Positions 30,834 to 38,542 of a stretch of DNA of 50,213 bases are shown in pieces. This stretch comes from a virus: IMG/VR virus record IMGVR_UViG_3300023082_000258, positions 1-50,213 of that record; one strand, given 5' to 3'. The translations under genes and the position numbers were made by a program. Every line of letters starts with the position of its first letter. The stretch's first letter is position 1. The notes beneath the pieces are model-generated. The model saw nothing but the letters and a program-made list of their open reading frames with translations. It had not been told where the DNA came from and made no database searches.

Positions 30834-33800
30834 ATGGCTGACTTGGACTACGTCTACCTGGTTGGCCGCCTTGGCCTGGTGGTCGGCGACACCTCCGATT
30901 CCGGCGAAGACCCTGACACCACCTGGTGCGACGAGGGAACTGTCAACTTCACCCCGAAGATCACCTACACGAAGGTCGTCGGGGGGAGCCCTGCGCCTTG
31001 GGCTGGCGGAAACTCCGTCATCGACACGACGCTCAGCGACGAAGGCGCCGTGACACGCAACGGCGTTCGCCGCGTCAAGCTCGTCGATCTGACGTCGGAC
31101 AAGGTCAACCCCCATGTCAGCGACGGACGAGCCACGCACAGCGTCGAGTTCGTCAACGTCAAGGCCAACGGCACCCGCGTCTCGTTCGAGAAGCAGGACA
31201 TCCGCATCGCCGCCGACACCGCCGAAGCCCTGCCCGCGGACGTCGCGGAGTTCTACGGCCTCCCCGCTGGCACCATGGCATGTGACCTGACAAAGCTGCT
31301 CCCCGTCCCGACGGGCAACGGCACCCCGATCGTCGTCGGACCCAAGGGCACGAGTATCGAGACCCTCACCGTCGAGGGCGGCGACCTGATCGTCGAGCTC
31401 GACGACGGCAGCACCCAAAACGCCGGCACTTTGCCGGTCGGACCGGGCGGATCGCCGGCTGGGATCGCGGCCGCACTTAACGACTCTGCCGGCCCCGCGG
31501 GGCAGGCACTTGCTGCCAACATTGCGAGCGCCACGACCGGCAAGCAGGACGTCGCGACGCTCAACACCGACGTGGCCGCAAGGGTCGCCGGAGCGGGTGC
31601 GACACGTGACGCGGTCGATGCCCGCGCTGGTGCTATCGTCCCGTCCCTCGTCCCGCCCGCCGTGGCGAACGTGCTGTCCACCACGCCGTCTGTGGTCGAC
31701 GCGATTAACGCCGCGGCGGCCGGTCTGGACTTCGTGACCAAGCCGCAGTTCGTTCCGGACGCGACCGCCGACAACACCGTGTTCGGCTTCCCGAACAACA
31801 CGCGGTCCACTGGTTCGTCGCTTGTCGAGCAGGCTGCGGTCAACCCGACCGGCTACGCCGCGGGGACGGACCTTAACGGCAAGACATCGACCGCAGGCAG
31901 CAAGACGATCACCACACGCGCCGCATCCGGCACCGGAGCGGTCATCACCTCGGACGGAACCCGCATGGGTCCATCGGGTGGCACGCAGACCCCGGTCCTG
32001 ATGTCGGTGGACGTCGGGTCTCCGTTCGGCACGTCGCGCCTCGTCCTCGGCCCGCTCGCTGCACCCGCCTCGGTCCACGGCCAGGGACCGTTCATCGGTT
32101 TCTCGATCAGCGGCTCCACGATCCACTACCTGCGCGTCTCGATGTCCGGCACGTCACGGGCGTACCTCGTCCACAAGACCGACAGCACCACCGGCTACGC
32201 AGGACTCGCTGGCACTGTCCTCATCACGACCGCCGTGGTGGCTCAGCTGGGCGACGTCGTTGACCTGTCGCTGCGTGCGGACGGTCGGGTGGCCCTGACG
32301 GTCAACGGCACCGAGATCGGCTCGTACACGCTCACCGGCCCCGAGCTCGCGATCTACGGCAGCAGCTCGAGCACGATCGCAGGCGCCTGGTTCAACCCGA
32401 CCATCAGCACCGGCAAGCTCGCGGGCAAGTGGTCGTTCCTCCAGCCCGTCACCGCGACCGAGACCCGCCGCATGGTCACGATCGGCCCGGACAACGTCCT
32501 GCCCCGGCCCGTGCGCGACCGGCTGCCTGGTGCCGTGTTCGACATCCGCGACTACGGCGCGAAGGTCGACGGCATCTACCTGCGCGACGCGGTCACCACG
32601 GCAGGCGCGGCCACGGTCTCGTCCGTGGCCCGCCCGTTCACGTCCGCCGACGTCGGCAAGACCATCGCCGTCATGGGCGCTGGCCCGGTCGTCGCGAACG
32701 CCAACGACGGCGTGTGGATCAGCACTATCGCGTCCGTGACCTCCGGTGTCGCGACGCTGGGCAGCAACGCCACCGCGAGTGTCAGCGGCGCACGGTGCAT
32801 CTTCGGCACCCCCGACGATGCCGCGTTCGCCGCCGCACAGACCGCAGCAGTCGCAGCAGGGGGCGGGACGGTCTACTTCCCGCAGGGCCGAACCATCGCG
32901 ACACTGCCCCTGAACGCCCTGAGCTACGTCAACTGGCGCGGCGCCGGCCGCGAGGTCGCGTGGGTCCACGTCATCGCCGACCGCGCGGGTAACGGTGCCG
33001 TCGCTGGCACGGCGGACTGGCTCACCTGCTCAGGCCGCAGCCCGTCGACCCCGCTGATCGGCGCGCACTTCTTCGACTTCGCCATCGAGGCCGAAGCGAT
33101 GATCCACACCGCCGGCTACGGGTCCGCGATCAAGCCGCTGAACATCTACTACGTGCAGCGGTGCTCGATCCAGCGCATGCTGATCCGCAACACCCCTGCC
33201 ACGTCGATCCCGTTCGACCACTCCTACGACCAGTGCCTCATCGCGCACAACTACATCCTGAACCCCGGACGCCTCGCACCCTCAGGGGTCGGCCCCGGCG
33301 GCTCGGGCATCGGTGCAGGCACCAAGGGCGTCGGAGCGACCGAACCGACCCTGATCCACGACAACGTCATCGTGGGCTCCCAGACCGCGGCCGCTGCTGG
33401 CCCCGGCCACAACGGCATCTTCACCGAGGGCCAGGAGGGCGCGGACCCGGACCTCGGCACCAACGGCTACAAGATCGTGAACAACACGGTCATCGGGATG
33501 CCCTACGGCATCAGTGACACCGGCTCGACCGGCACGCTGATCGACGGCAACACGATCGTCGGCTGCGGTCGCGGTGTCAGCCTCAGGAAGACCTCGCTCG
33601 CTGACGCCTACCCCGGCCTGCACGCGATCATCGTCAACAACACCATCCGCGGCTGCACCGGCCCGCTCGACACCGACGGCATCGGCATCTCGATCGTCGA
33701 CAGCGGCACCTCACCGCAGGGTGCCATCCGCGACTACCTCCACACGATCATCGCCAACAACCAGATCATCGAGAACAAGTCGTGGGGCATCGCCGTCAGC

Positions 33801-34151
33801 GCGGTCGCGTCGGCAGGACGTCACTTCACGGGCGTCACCATCCGAGGCAACCAGATCCGCTCCAACGGCTCCTCAGGCATCCGGCTCTCGTCGTCCGGTG
33901 GCGGCAAGCTGCGCTACTTCGCGATCACCGACAATCAGATCGTGGGCAACGGCAAGCGGGCGGTGTCGGGCGAGCAGGCCGCGATCATCATGCCGGCCGG
34001 GACAGTGCTCGAGGGTGGGCGCATCCAGGACAACGACATGTACGATCTCGCCGGCACACCTACGCAGCTCGACCGCATCGTCAGCACCGGGGCGACGCTC
34101 ACCGCGGTGCGCGTCCAGGGCAACACGGGTGACGCGCTGGTGACGGCATGA
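30834..34151 (+). CDS. Tail fibre/tailspike with beta-helix domain
   Basis: This 1105-residue protein begins with a short tail-attachment region (residues 1-150, FTPKITYTKVVG, KQDIRIAADTAEALP). A low-complexity segment with coiled-coil-like TAAGAATVSS-type alanine repeats follows. From about residue 568 (VFDIRDYGAKVDG) it reads as a right-handed parallel beta-helix, with repeated N-rich turns such as IVNNTIRGCTG, IIANNQIIENKSWG and ITDNQIVGNG. This fold is shared by pectate lyases and tailspikes that bind or cut surface polysaccharide. Catalytic residues cannot be identified by reading. A lamin-G/concanavalin-like region may lie at about 380-530. Confidence 0.8.
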   Translation: MADLDYVYLVGRLGLVVGDTSDSGEDPDTTWCDEGTVNFTPKITYTKVVGGSPAPWAGGNSVIDTTLSDEGAVTRNGVRRVKLVDLTSDKVNPHVSDGRATHSVEFVNVKANGTRVSFEKQDIRIAADTAEALPADVAEFYGLPAGTMACDLTKLLPVPTGNGTPIVVGPKGTSIETLTVEGGDLIVELDDGSTQNAGTLPVGPGGSPAGIAAALNDSAGPAGQALAANIASATTGKQDVATLNTDVAARVAGAGATRDAVDARAGAIVPSLVPPAVANVLSTTPSVVDAINAAAAGLDFVTKPQFVPDATADNTVFGFPNNTRSTGSSLVEQAAVNPTGYAAGTDLNGKTSTAGSKTITTRAASGTGAVITSDGTRMGPSGGTQTPVLMSVDVGSPFGTSRLVLGPLAAPASVHGQGPFIGFSISGSTIHYLRVSMSGTSRAYLVHKTDSTTGYAGLAGTVLITTAVVAQLGDVVDLSLRADGRVALTVNGTEIGSYTLTGPELAIYGSSSSTIAGAWFNPTISTGKLAGKWSFLQPVTATETRRMVTIGPDNVLPRPVRDRLPGAVFDIRDYGAKVDGIYLRDAVTTAGAATVSSVARPFTSADVGKTIAVMGAGPVVANANDGVWISTIASVTSGVATLGSNATASVSGARCIFGTPDDAAFAAAQTAAVAAGGGTVYFPQGRTIATLPLNALSYVNWRGAGREVAWVHVIADRAGNGAVAGTADWLTCSGRSPSTPLIGAHFFDFAIEAEAMIHTAGYGSAIKPLNIYYVQRCSIQRMLIRNTPATSIPFDHSYDQCLIAHNYILNPGRLAPSGVGPGGSGIGAGTKGVGATEPTLIHDNVIVGSQTAAAAGPGHNGIFTEGQEGADPDLGTNGYKIVNNTVIGMPYGISDTGSTGTLIDGNTIVGCGRGVSLRKTSLADAYPGLHAIIVNNTIRGCTGPLDTDGIGISIVDSGTSPQGAIRDYLHTIIANNQIIENKSWGIAVSAVASAGRHFTGVTIRGNQIRSNGSSGIRLSSSGGGKLRYFAITDNQIVGNGKRAVSGEQAAIIMPAGTVLEGGRIQDNDMYDLAGTPTQLDRIVSTGATLTAVRVQGNTGDALVTA

Positions 34152-34309
34152 GCGAGCAGACCGCCTGGATAGTCTTCGCGATCCTGCTCGTCTGCCCTCC
34201 CAGCGCGGACCGCAAGGACGTCGGATGGGGAGAGCTCGCCAACAGCGTTGCCCGCCTGGGCCTCGCCGTAGCCGTCATCGTCGTCCTTGCTACGTCAGCC
34301 TTCGGATGA
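34148..34309 (+). CDS. Small membrane protein after tailspike (53 aa)
   Basis: Two hydrophobic segments (about 6-17 and 36-52) frame a polar loop (PSADRKDVGWGELANS). It starts with an ATGA overlap on the tailspike stop, so it belongs to the late transcript. Its 3' end overlaps the 3' end of the convergent gene by 20 bases. It could be a holin-like or superinfection-related peptide; function unknown. Confidence 0.6.
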   Translation: MSEQTAWIVFAILLVCPPSADRKDVGWGELANSVARLGLAVAVIVVLATSAFG

Positions 34310-34748
34310 TCTCCGCGGCTGCGGCGACACCGCCCAAGCCGCCGCCGACGTACATCAGGATTACTCGGCCGAGTAGTTCCAGGTCCTGCAACGCCTGACG
34401 AGCCCTCTCGCGAGTCGACAACCCGTCCGCAGGAGCGAGTCCCTTCGCAGCCAGTTCGGCAAGGGCAGCCTCTTCGTCGCGGGCCGTCTCGATCGCTGCT
34501 ATTCGTGCCGACAGTTCCCCCAGCTCGACCATCGTTGCGGTGCCGACGTACTCCGCCATCTTCACGAGCCGACCATCATCGGTCGTGGAGTAGGTGCCGT
34601 CGCTGCCGTCGGTCTGGTCTGTCATCGCTCCGCAGTTCGGGCACTCGAATCCGATGTTCATCGCGTTGCCCGCGAACGTGTTGTTCCGCATGTCGATGCC
34701 GAGTTGCGTTGAGTACCCGCACCGCTTGCACGTCACGTTCAGGACCAT
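34290..34748 (-). CDS. Minus-strand moron: zinc ribbon plus membrane anchor
   Basis: This 152-residue protein is the only minus-strand gene between 366 and the right end. Residues 7-10 (CKRC) and 36-39 (CPNC) form a zinc ribbon. A helical middle (about 60-120) and a hydrophobic segment near the C-terminus (about 127-147, VILMYVGGGLGGVAAAAEII) follow, so it may be membrane-tethered with a cytosolic zinc domain. ATG 34748 is chosen because a TACGCT -10 (34760-34755) sits six bases upstream; an ORF start at 34808 is longer but covers the promoter. Its isolation in the late region suggests expression from the prophage. Confidence 0.65.
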   Translation of the reverse strand: MVLNVTCKRCGYSTQLGIDMRNNTFAGNAMNIGFECPNCGAMTDQTDGSDGTYSTTDDGRLVKMAEYVGTATMVELGELSARIAAIETARDEEAALAELAAKGLAPADGLSTRERARQALQDLELLGRVILMYVGGGLGGVAAAAEIIRRLT

Positions 34749-34754
34749 CGCCGC

Positions 34755-34804
34755 AGCGTAGCGGCACTGCGGACCATCCACCCTGATCGAGCGGACCATC
34801 CACC
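34755..34804 (-). promoter_or_regulatory. Moron promoter with two direct repeats
   Basis: The -10 TACGCT lies at 34760-34755 on the minus strand, 6 bases before the ATG. GCGGACCATCCACC occurs twice (plus-strand coordinates 34769-34782 and 34791-34804), 22 bases apart, or two helical turns. One copy covers the expected -35. No good -35 hexamer is visible, so the repeats may be activator or repressor sites. Confidence 0.55.
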
Positions 34805-34823
34805 CCATAAGTGCCCCCCGCTC

Positions 34824-34866
34824 TGGTCAATCCCAAGTCGAAGCCCGAATCACTTGGGATTGACCA
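34824..34866. repeat. Perfect 15-bp inverted repeat
   Basis: TGGTCAATCCCAAGT (34824-34838) is exactly complementary to ACTTGGGATTGACCA (34852-34866), with a 13-base spacer. It lies between the moron promoter and the lysis cassette. It is less GC-rich than its surroundings. It could be a bidirectional terminator, an operator or a recombinase site. Confidence 0.7.
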
Positions 34867-34882
34867 AGCACCTTCCAAGTCC

Positions 34883-34910
34883 AGCCCCGTCGAGATCTCG
34901 GCGGGGCTTT
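34883..34910 (+). terminator. Terminator-like hairpin before lysis genes
   Basis: AGCCCCG (34883-34889) pairs with CGGGGCT (34902-34908), enclosing the palindrome CGAGATCTCG and followed by TTTCC. It fits an intrinsic terminator on the plus strand, perhaps separating tail from lysis transcription. Confidence 0.55.
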
Positions 34911-34931
34911 CCTATGCCCAGGAGGCTTCCC

Positions 34932-34952
34932 GTGACCGAACGTTGCCGCTGA
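34932..34952 (+). CDS. Possible six-codon leader peptide
   Basis: A strong Shine-Dalgarno AGGAGG (34920-34925) is placed six bases before GTG 34932, which opens a six-codon frame (V-T-E-R-C-R) ending in TGA at 34950-34952. That stop overlaps the ATG of the membrane gene at 34952, which has no Shine-Dalgarno of its own. This looks like a leader peptide coupling translation of the first lysis gene. Confidence is low because of its size. Confidence 0.35.
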   Translation: MTERCR

Positions 34953-35155
34953 TGCAGATCCCCTCCCGAGTCGTCGTCGCGATCCTCCTGGCCATGGTCT
35001 CCCTCCTGGTCCTGGTCGTCGTCGTCGGCCTCATCCGCGACCAGGTCGACACCAACGGCCTCGCGATCGTCCTCACACCCGTCATCACCGGCATCCTCCT
35101 CGGCTCCGGCATCCGCTTCGGCCGCCCGTCCGAGAAGAAGGACGACGAGGCATGA
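34952..35155 (+). CDS. Holin-like membrane protein (67 aa)
   Basis: Two transmembrane segments (about 7-26 and 36-53) and a basic, charged tail (FGRPSEKKDDEA) are the plan of small phage holins. It is the first gene of the lysis cassette and is coupled to the next gene by ATGA. Start at ATG 34952 overlaps the stop of a short leader frame. Confidence 0.6.
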   Translation: MQIPSRVVVAILLAMVSLLVLVVVVGLIRDQVDTNGLAIVLTPVITGILLGSGIRFGRPSEKKDDEA

Positions 35156-35682
35156 GCACCCTCGCCTGGCTCATCGTCGCGTTCATCACCGGCACCGCCA
35201 CCGGCGTCACCTGGCGCGAGTCCTACGACATCCTCACCGGAAAGCGAGACCCCATGGCCACCATCCGCCGCGCACTCCGCCCGAACGTGCCACTCCTCGC
35301 GGTCATGCTCACCATCTCCATGGTGTTCGTCGCGTCAGTCGGCGTCGGCATCATCGTGAAGGACACCGGCGACCGCCGCGCTGAACGCTGCCAGGTCGAG
35401 TTCAACCAGAAGACCGCCGACGCCCGCGACGCCCGCGTCGGGATCTCCACCACCGACGTCATCCCCGCGCAGACCGCCTACGTCGAGGCAGACCTGCAGT
35501 ACCAGCGCGGACTCCTGGAGACCGTCACCACCGAAGGCAAGACCGTCGACGACATCGCCGCCGTGATCAGCGCCCGGGTGGCCGCGACCCGCTCGTACCT
35601 CGACGCGCTCGAGGCCCAGGCGAAGGTCGCGCAGGACAACCCGTACCCGCCGGCCGACTACTGCACGAACACGGACCGATGA
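35152..35682 (+). CDS. Lysis-region membrane protein (176 aa)
   Basis: Two hydrophobic segments (about 5-20 and 47-70) are followed by a long helical, charged external or cytosolic domain (about 75-165) with one cysteine near each end (ERCQVEF and YCTNTDR). This could be an antiholin or spanin-like/membrane-tethered lysis factor. No family is recognised. Confidence 0.55.
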   Translation: MSTLAWLIVAFITGTATGVTWRESYDILTGKRDPMATIRRALRPNVPLLAVMLTISMVFVASVGVGIIVKDTGDRRAERCQVEFNQKTADARDARVGISTTDVIPAQTAYVEADLQYQRGLLETVTTEGKTVDDIAAVISARVAATRSYLDALEAQAKVAQDNPYPPADYCTNTDR

Positions 35683-36002
35683 GCGTCGAGCTCGCGGAGT
35701 TCTTCCGCTGGGGGTACGCCATCCTCGCGATCATCTGCGCCACCGGGTTCATCGCCACGCTCATCGTGCGGTGGGACGTGCTGCACGCCGGCGAGAAGAT
35801 CCTGCGGTCGGGTCTGATCATCGAGCACCTGGTCATCACCTACGCCGCCTACGTCGCGCTCAAGCCGCCGGCGTACCCGCCGACGATCGTCGGTGCGCTG
35901 CTGACGTGCTCGATGATCATCATCGTCCTCGGCTTCGCCGTGTGGATCGCGGACGCGCTGATCCCAGGCGACGTCGACATGCACCGTCTCAGCGACCGCT
36001 GA
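35679..36002 (+). CDS. Lysis-region membrane protein (107 aa)
   Basis: Three hydrophobic segments (about 10-30, 45-62 and 69-92) predict a multi-pass membrane protein without a clear family. It lies directly upstream of the endolysin and is coupled to the previous gene by four bases, so a holin or antiholin role is likely but not shown. Confidence 0.55.
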   Translation: MSVELAEFFRWGYAILAIICATGFIATLIVRWDVLHAGEKILRSGLIIEHLVITYAAYVALKPPAYPPTIVGALLTCSMIIIVLGFAVWIADALIPGDVDMHRLSDR

Positions 36003-36017
36003 CCCGCCCCACCCTCT

Positions 36018-36038
36018 GACCCTGCCGCCGGCGGGGTC
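36018..36038 (+). terminator. Hairpin before the endolysin gene
   Basis: GACCCTGCCG and CGGCGGGGTC (36018-36038) are nearly complementary, with one T-G wobble and a minimal loop. It lies in the 61-base gap before the endolysin. There is no T-run, so attenuation is possible but weakly supported. Confidence 0.35.
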
Positions 36039-36063
36039 CTCGTCATGCCCCAGGAGGCACACC

Positions 36064-37332
36064 ATGTCCTACATCCACGGCACCGCGCTCGTCACCGCCG
36101 CCCGCAAGATGAAAGGGCAGAAGAAGTACTCCGGCATGTGCCAAGCGTTCAGCATCCTGACCTCGAAGACGGGCTCGAGCACACCCGACTTCGACGGCGA
36201 CGGCGACCACGACGCCGTCGACTGGTGGAAGCACGCCGTCAAGCACGGCAAGGTCGTCCTCGCGAAGGACATCAAGAACCTCGCGGACGTCCCGGCCGGC
36301 ACGCTGGCCTACTGGACGGGTGGATCGCGCGGCTACGGCCACGCCGCCCCGACGACACCGGGCGGCAACGTCGTCTCTACCGATGCGCCGAAGTGGGGCA
36401 CGATCGGCGAAGTCCCCATCAGCTGGATCGCGAAGAACTGGGGCAACGGGCTCAAGTTCGTCGGCTACATCGTGAACGACGGCTACGGCCACCAGATGGT
36501 CGACACCGCGTCGACGCCGAAGCCGACCCCGCCGAAGCCCGCGCCGGTCAAGGTCCCGAAGCCCACGACCCGACCGACCGACGTCGTTTCGCACACCGAG
36601 TGGAACCTCGGCGGCCTCGACGTCGTCGGCCGCGGCGCCGAGACGTTCGCCGCGCGTATCGACAGCATCACCACCGAGATGTCCGAGATCGGTTCCGACG
36701 TCTTCTCGCTCCTCGAGATCCGCACCGAGCACCTCGCGAAGTTGAAGCGGGCGCTCGACAAAATCGGGTACAAGGTCGCTGTCTACGGCAAGGCCCGCGC
36801 CGTCGTCGTCCGCAAGGCGATGAAGGTCGGCCGCACCGCGGTCTACACGCTGCCCGAGAAGGGCCCTGCCAACGACGCCCGCCACGTCGTCTTCGCCGAG
36901 GTCTACGTCGGCGCCAACGCCTGGCTATTCTCGGCCGGACACTTCGAGCACCGCACCGGCGCCGCGTACGACAAGACCCGCGTCACCCAGGCAAAGCAGG
37001 CCGCCGCGAAGGGTGTCCGGCTCGCGAAGAACTGGGACATCGACCCGACCCGCGTCTCGTTCGCCGACGACGAGAACTCGAACCGTCAGGTCCTCGAGCA
37101 GGCCTACGAGCCCGCCGGCTACTTCGACGTCTTCGACGGTGCGTGGCAGGCCGACAACGAGGCCACCGCGACCTTGCCCGGCTGGTCCGGCGCCACCCCC
37201 GACGGCGAGCGGATCGACAAGATCAAGGGTCACCGCAACCGGCCCCGCCGTCGTGCTCACGTCCGCAAGGCCGCAGTCCGGCTGAGCGACCACATCCCCA
37301 CGACAGTCGTCTACGGGACCACCACGAAGTAG
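36064..37332 (+). CDS. Endolysin: cysteine peptidase plus EEP nuclease-like domain
   Basis: Residues 1-145 resemble a CHAP/NlpC-type cell-wall peptidase, with nucleophile candidate C26 in YSGMCQAF and H93 in LAYWTGGSRGYGHAAP. A proline/lysine linker (151-171) follows. Residues 175-420 show all endonuclease/exonuclease/phosphatase (DNase I-like) motifs: N181 in EWNLGG, E218 in FSLLEIR, H293 in FSAGHFEHR, D336 and N338 in FADDEN, and S408-D409-H410 in RLSDHIP. Such a fusion is unusual. The first domain should cut peptidoglycan; the second may cut DNA or another phosphoester. AGGAGG lies upstream (36051-36056). It is followed by a holin gene. Confidence 0.78.
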   Translation: MSYIHGTALVTAARKMKGQKKYSGMCQAFSILTSKTGSSTPDFDGDGDHDAVDWWKHAVKHGKVVLAKDIKNLADVPAGTLAYWTGGSRGYGHAAPTTPGGNVVSTDAPKWGTIGEVPISWIAKNWGNGLKFVGYIVNDGYGHQMVDTASTPKPTPPKPAPVKVPKPTTRPTDVVSHTEWNLGGLDVVGRGAETFAARIDSITTEMSEIGSDVFSLLEIRTEHLAKLKRALDKIGYKVAVYGKARAVVVRKAMKVGRTAVYTLPEKGPANDARHVVFAEVYVGANAWLFSAGHFEHRTGAAYDKTRVTQAKQAAAKGVRLAKNWDIDPTRVSFADDENSNRQVLEQAYEPAGYFDVFDGAWQADNEATATLPGWSGATPDGERIDKIKGHRNRPRRRAHVRKAAVRLSDHIPTTVVYGTTTK

Positions 37333-37340
37333 GAGGCACC

Positions 37341-37709
37341 ATGTCCAAGATCCTCGAGCTCATTCGCTCTGTCATCGGCCGCGAGCCCGCGCTCGTCGTC
37401 TCCGCCGTCGGCGCGCTACTCACGTTCCTCGTCACGTTCGGCCTCCCCGGCCTGACCGCCGATGACGCGACCAACATCCTCGCCGTCGTCTCCGCGATCG
37501 GCACTGCGATCGTCGGCTGGGCCACCGTCAACACCCGCCTGTCCATCGTCGTCGGCATCGGCCGCACCCTGCTGATCCTCGCGACCGGGTACGGCCTGCA
37601 CCTCAGCCAGGAGCAGGTGGGCCTTGCCGTGCTGGTCATCTCCTCGTTCGCGGCGCTGTGGATCCGCGACAAGAACGCGCCGGCCGACACCGCGATCTCG
37701 GTCTCGTGA
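37341..37709 (+). CDS. Holin
   Basis: Four hydrophobic segments (about 15-35, 43-60, 66-84 and 90-107) in 122 residues, with charged ends and position right after the endolysin, match the typical actinophage holin. AGGAGG (37331-37336) sits directly upstream. It would open the membrane at the time of lysis. Confidence 0.7.
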   Translation: MSKILELIRSVIGREPALVVSAVGALLTFLVTFGLPGLTADDATNILAVVSAIGTAIVGWATVNTRLSIVVGIGRTLLILATGYGLHLSQEQVGLAVLVISSFAALWIRDKNAPADTAISVS

Positions 37710-38002
37710 CTGACGCCCGTGTCCCCAACGTCGCGCCGTCGGGCTGGGACAGTCGCGAGGAAGTCGCCAACGCCAAGGCTCTGCTGACGTACCCGGACGG
37801 CACAGTCCGCTTCGAGCACGTCTGCGACCGCGGCCAGCGGGGTGTCATCATCTGCGCACCGCTCCTGCAGCTCGGTCACGGCCACACGCTGACCCGCAGC
37901 CCGGACGTCGCCGACGACCCTCCCACCGTGCACCCGTCGATCCTCTGCGACGACTGCGGCACGCACGGTTTCGTCGAGCACGGCGTCTGGCGGGACTGCT
38001 GA
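37706..38002 (+). CDS. Hypothetical protein after holin (98 aa)
   Basis: The protein is polar with one C-terminal CDDCGTHGFVEHGVW zinc-like half-site and a GQRGVIICAPLLQLGHGHTL stretch. It starts at GTG within the holin stop, so it belongs to the lysis transcript. No family is recognised. Confidence 0.55.
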   Translation: MTDARVPNVAPSGWDSREEVANAKALLTYPDGTVRFEHVCDRGQRGVIICAPLLQLGHGHTLTRSPDVADDPPTVHPSILCDDCGTHGFVEHGVWRDC

Positions 38003-38112
38003 TGTTCGCCGTCCGTGGTGCGGTCGCGCGGTTCGCCGCCACGATCGTGTTCTTCATCGAGTGGGGACGCGACACCGCCCTCGAGCACGCACGGTCACGC
38101 CGCATCACCTGA
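38002..38112 (+). CDS. Small membrane peptide at the end of the late operon (36 aa)
   Basis: A single hydrophobic segment (about 9-20, FAATIVFFIEWG) with a basic C-terminus. It starts one base before the previous stop ends (TGATG) and ends just before a strong terminator. It is too short to classify. Confidence 0.45.
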   Translation: MFAVRGAVARFAATIVFFIEWGRDTALEHARSRRIT

Positions 38113-38130
38113 CCACCCAGCACCAAGCGC

Positions 38131-38164
38131 AGCGCCCCACCCCTTCACCGGGGTGGGGCGCTTT
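38131..38164 (+). terminator. Strong terminator of the late operon
   Basis: AGCGCCCCACCCC (38131-38143) pairs perfectly with GGGGTGGGGCGCT (38150-38162) around a six-base loop, followed by TTT and CG. This is a 13-bp stem, the clearest intrinsic terminator in the window, and it closes the packaging-to-lysis block. Confidence 0.8.
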
Positions 38165-38179
38165 CGTCGTTCCCTGGGC

Positions 38180-38192
38180 TACGGTGTCGCTC
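38180..38192 (+). promoter_or_regulatory. Leaderless promoter element (TACGGT)
   Basis: TACGGT (38180-38185) lies seven bases before the ATG at 38193, directly after the terminator. No -35 hexamer is recognisable. It shares the TAC-N-N-T form and spacing with three other accessory-gene starts. Confidence 0.5.
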
Positions 38193-38495
38193 ATGAACGA
38201 CGACGAGCTCTCCGACATCGCCTCAGGTGTGGAAACCCACGACGTCGTCGCGAAAGCGATAGGCGCGCAGCTGGAGATGCTGCGGCAGGTGCCGCGGCAC
38301 CCATTCTTCGAAGCGTTCACTGCCGACGACGTCGCCCGGTCAATCGCCGACCTTGAGAACGATCAGAGGCGCCTCCGCGTCCACTCCGTCGTAGATCCAC
38401 GAAGCACCGACCTCGACGTGCCGGCGCTGTGCGCTGCGTGCGGAGAACCTCGTCCGTGCGCTGTCGTACTGGAGCTCCGGCGCGTGTACGGCTGA
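38193..38495 (+). CDS. Separately promoted zinc-like protein (100 aa)
   Basis: An acidic helical protein (residues 1-75) ends with CAACGEPRPCAVVLELRR, a likely zinc site. It has its own promoter after the late terminator and is followed by the promoter of the recombinase gene, so it is a stand-alone unit. The function is unknown. The ATG at 38193 is set by the -10 spacing. Confidence 0.55.
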   Translation: MNDDELSDIASGVETHDVVAKAIGAQLEMLRQVPRHPFFEAFTADDVARSIADLENDQRRLRVHSVVDPRSTDLDVPALCAACGEPRPCAVVLELRRVYG

Positions 38496-38498
38496 CCC

Positions 38499-38527
38499 TT
38501 GGATTCGTCTGGACCCCGACGTAACAT
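38499..38527 (+). promoter_or_regulatory. Recombinase promoter
   Basis: TTGGAT (38499-38504) and TAACAT (38522-38527) are separated by 17 bases and match sigma-70-type hexamers better than most in this window. The predicted start near 38534 gives a leader of about 80 bases containing a hairpin. Confidence 0.6.
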
Positions 38528-38542
38528 CGTGTCTCAAAGGGC

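Noticed and set aside
30778-30834. An 18-codon frame just before the tailspike gene
   Set aside because: It overlaps the tailspike start by one base and could be a leader, but it lacks a Shine-Dalgarno or any conservation that I can see.
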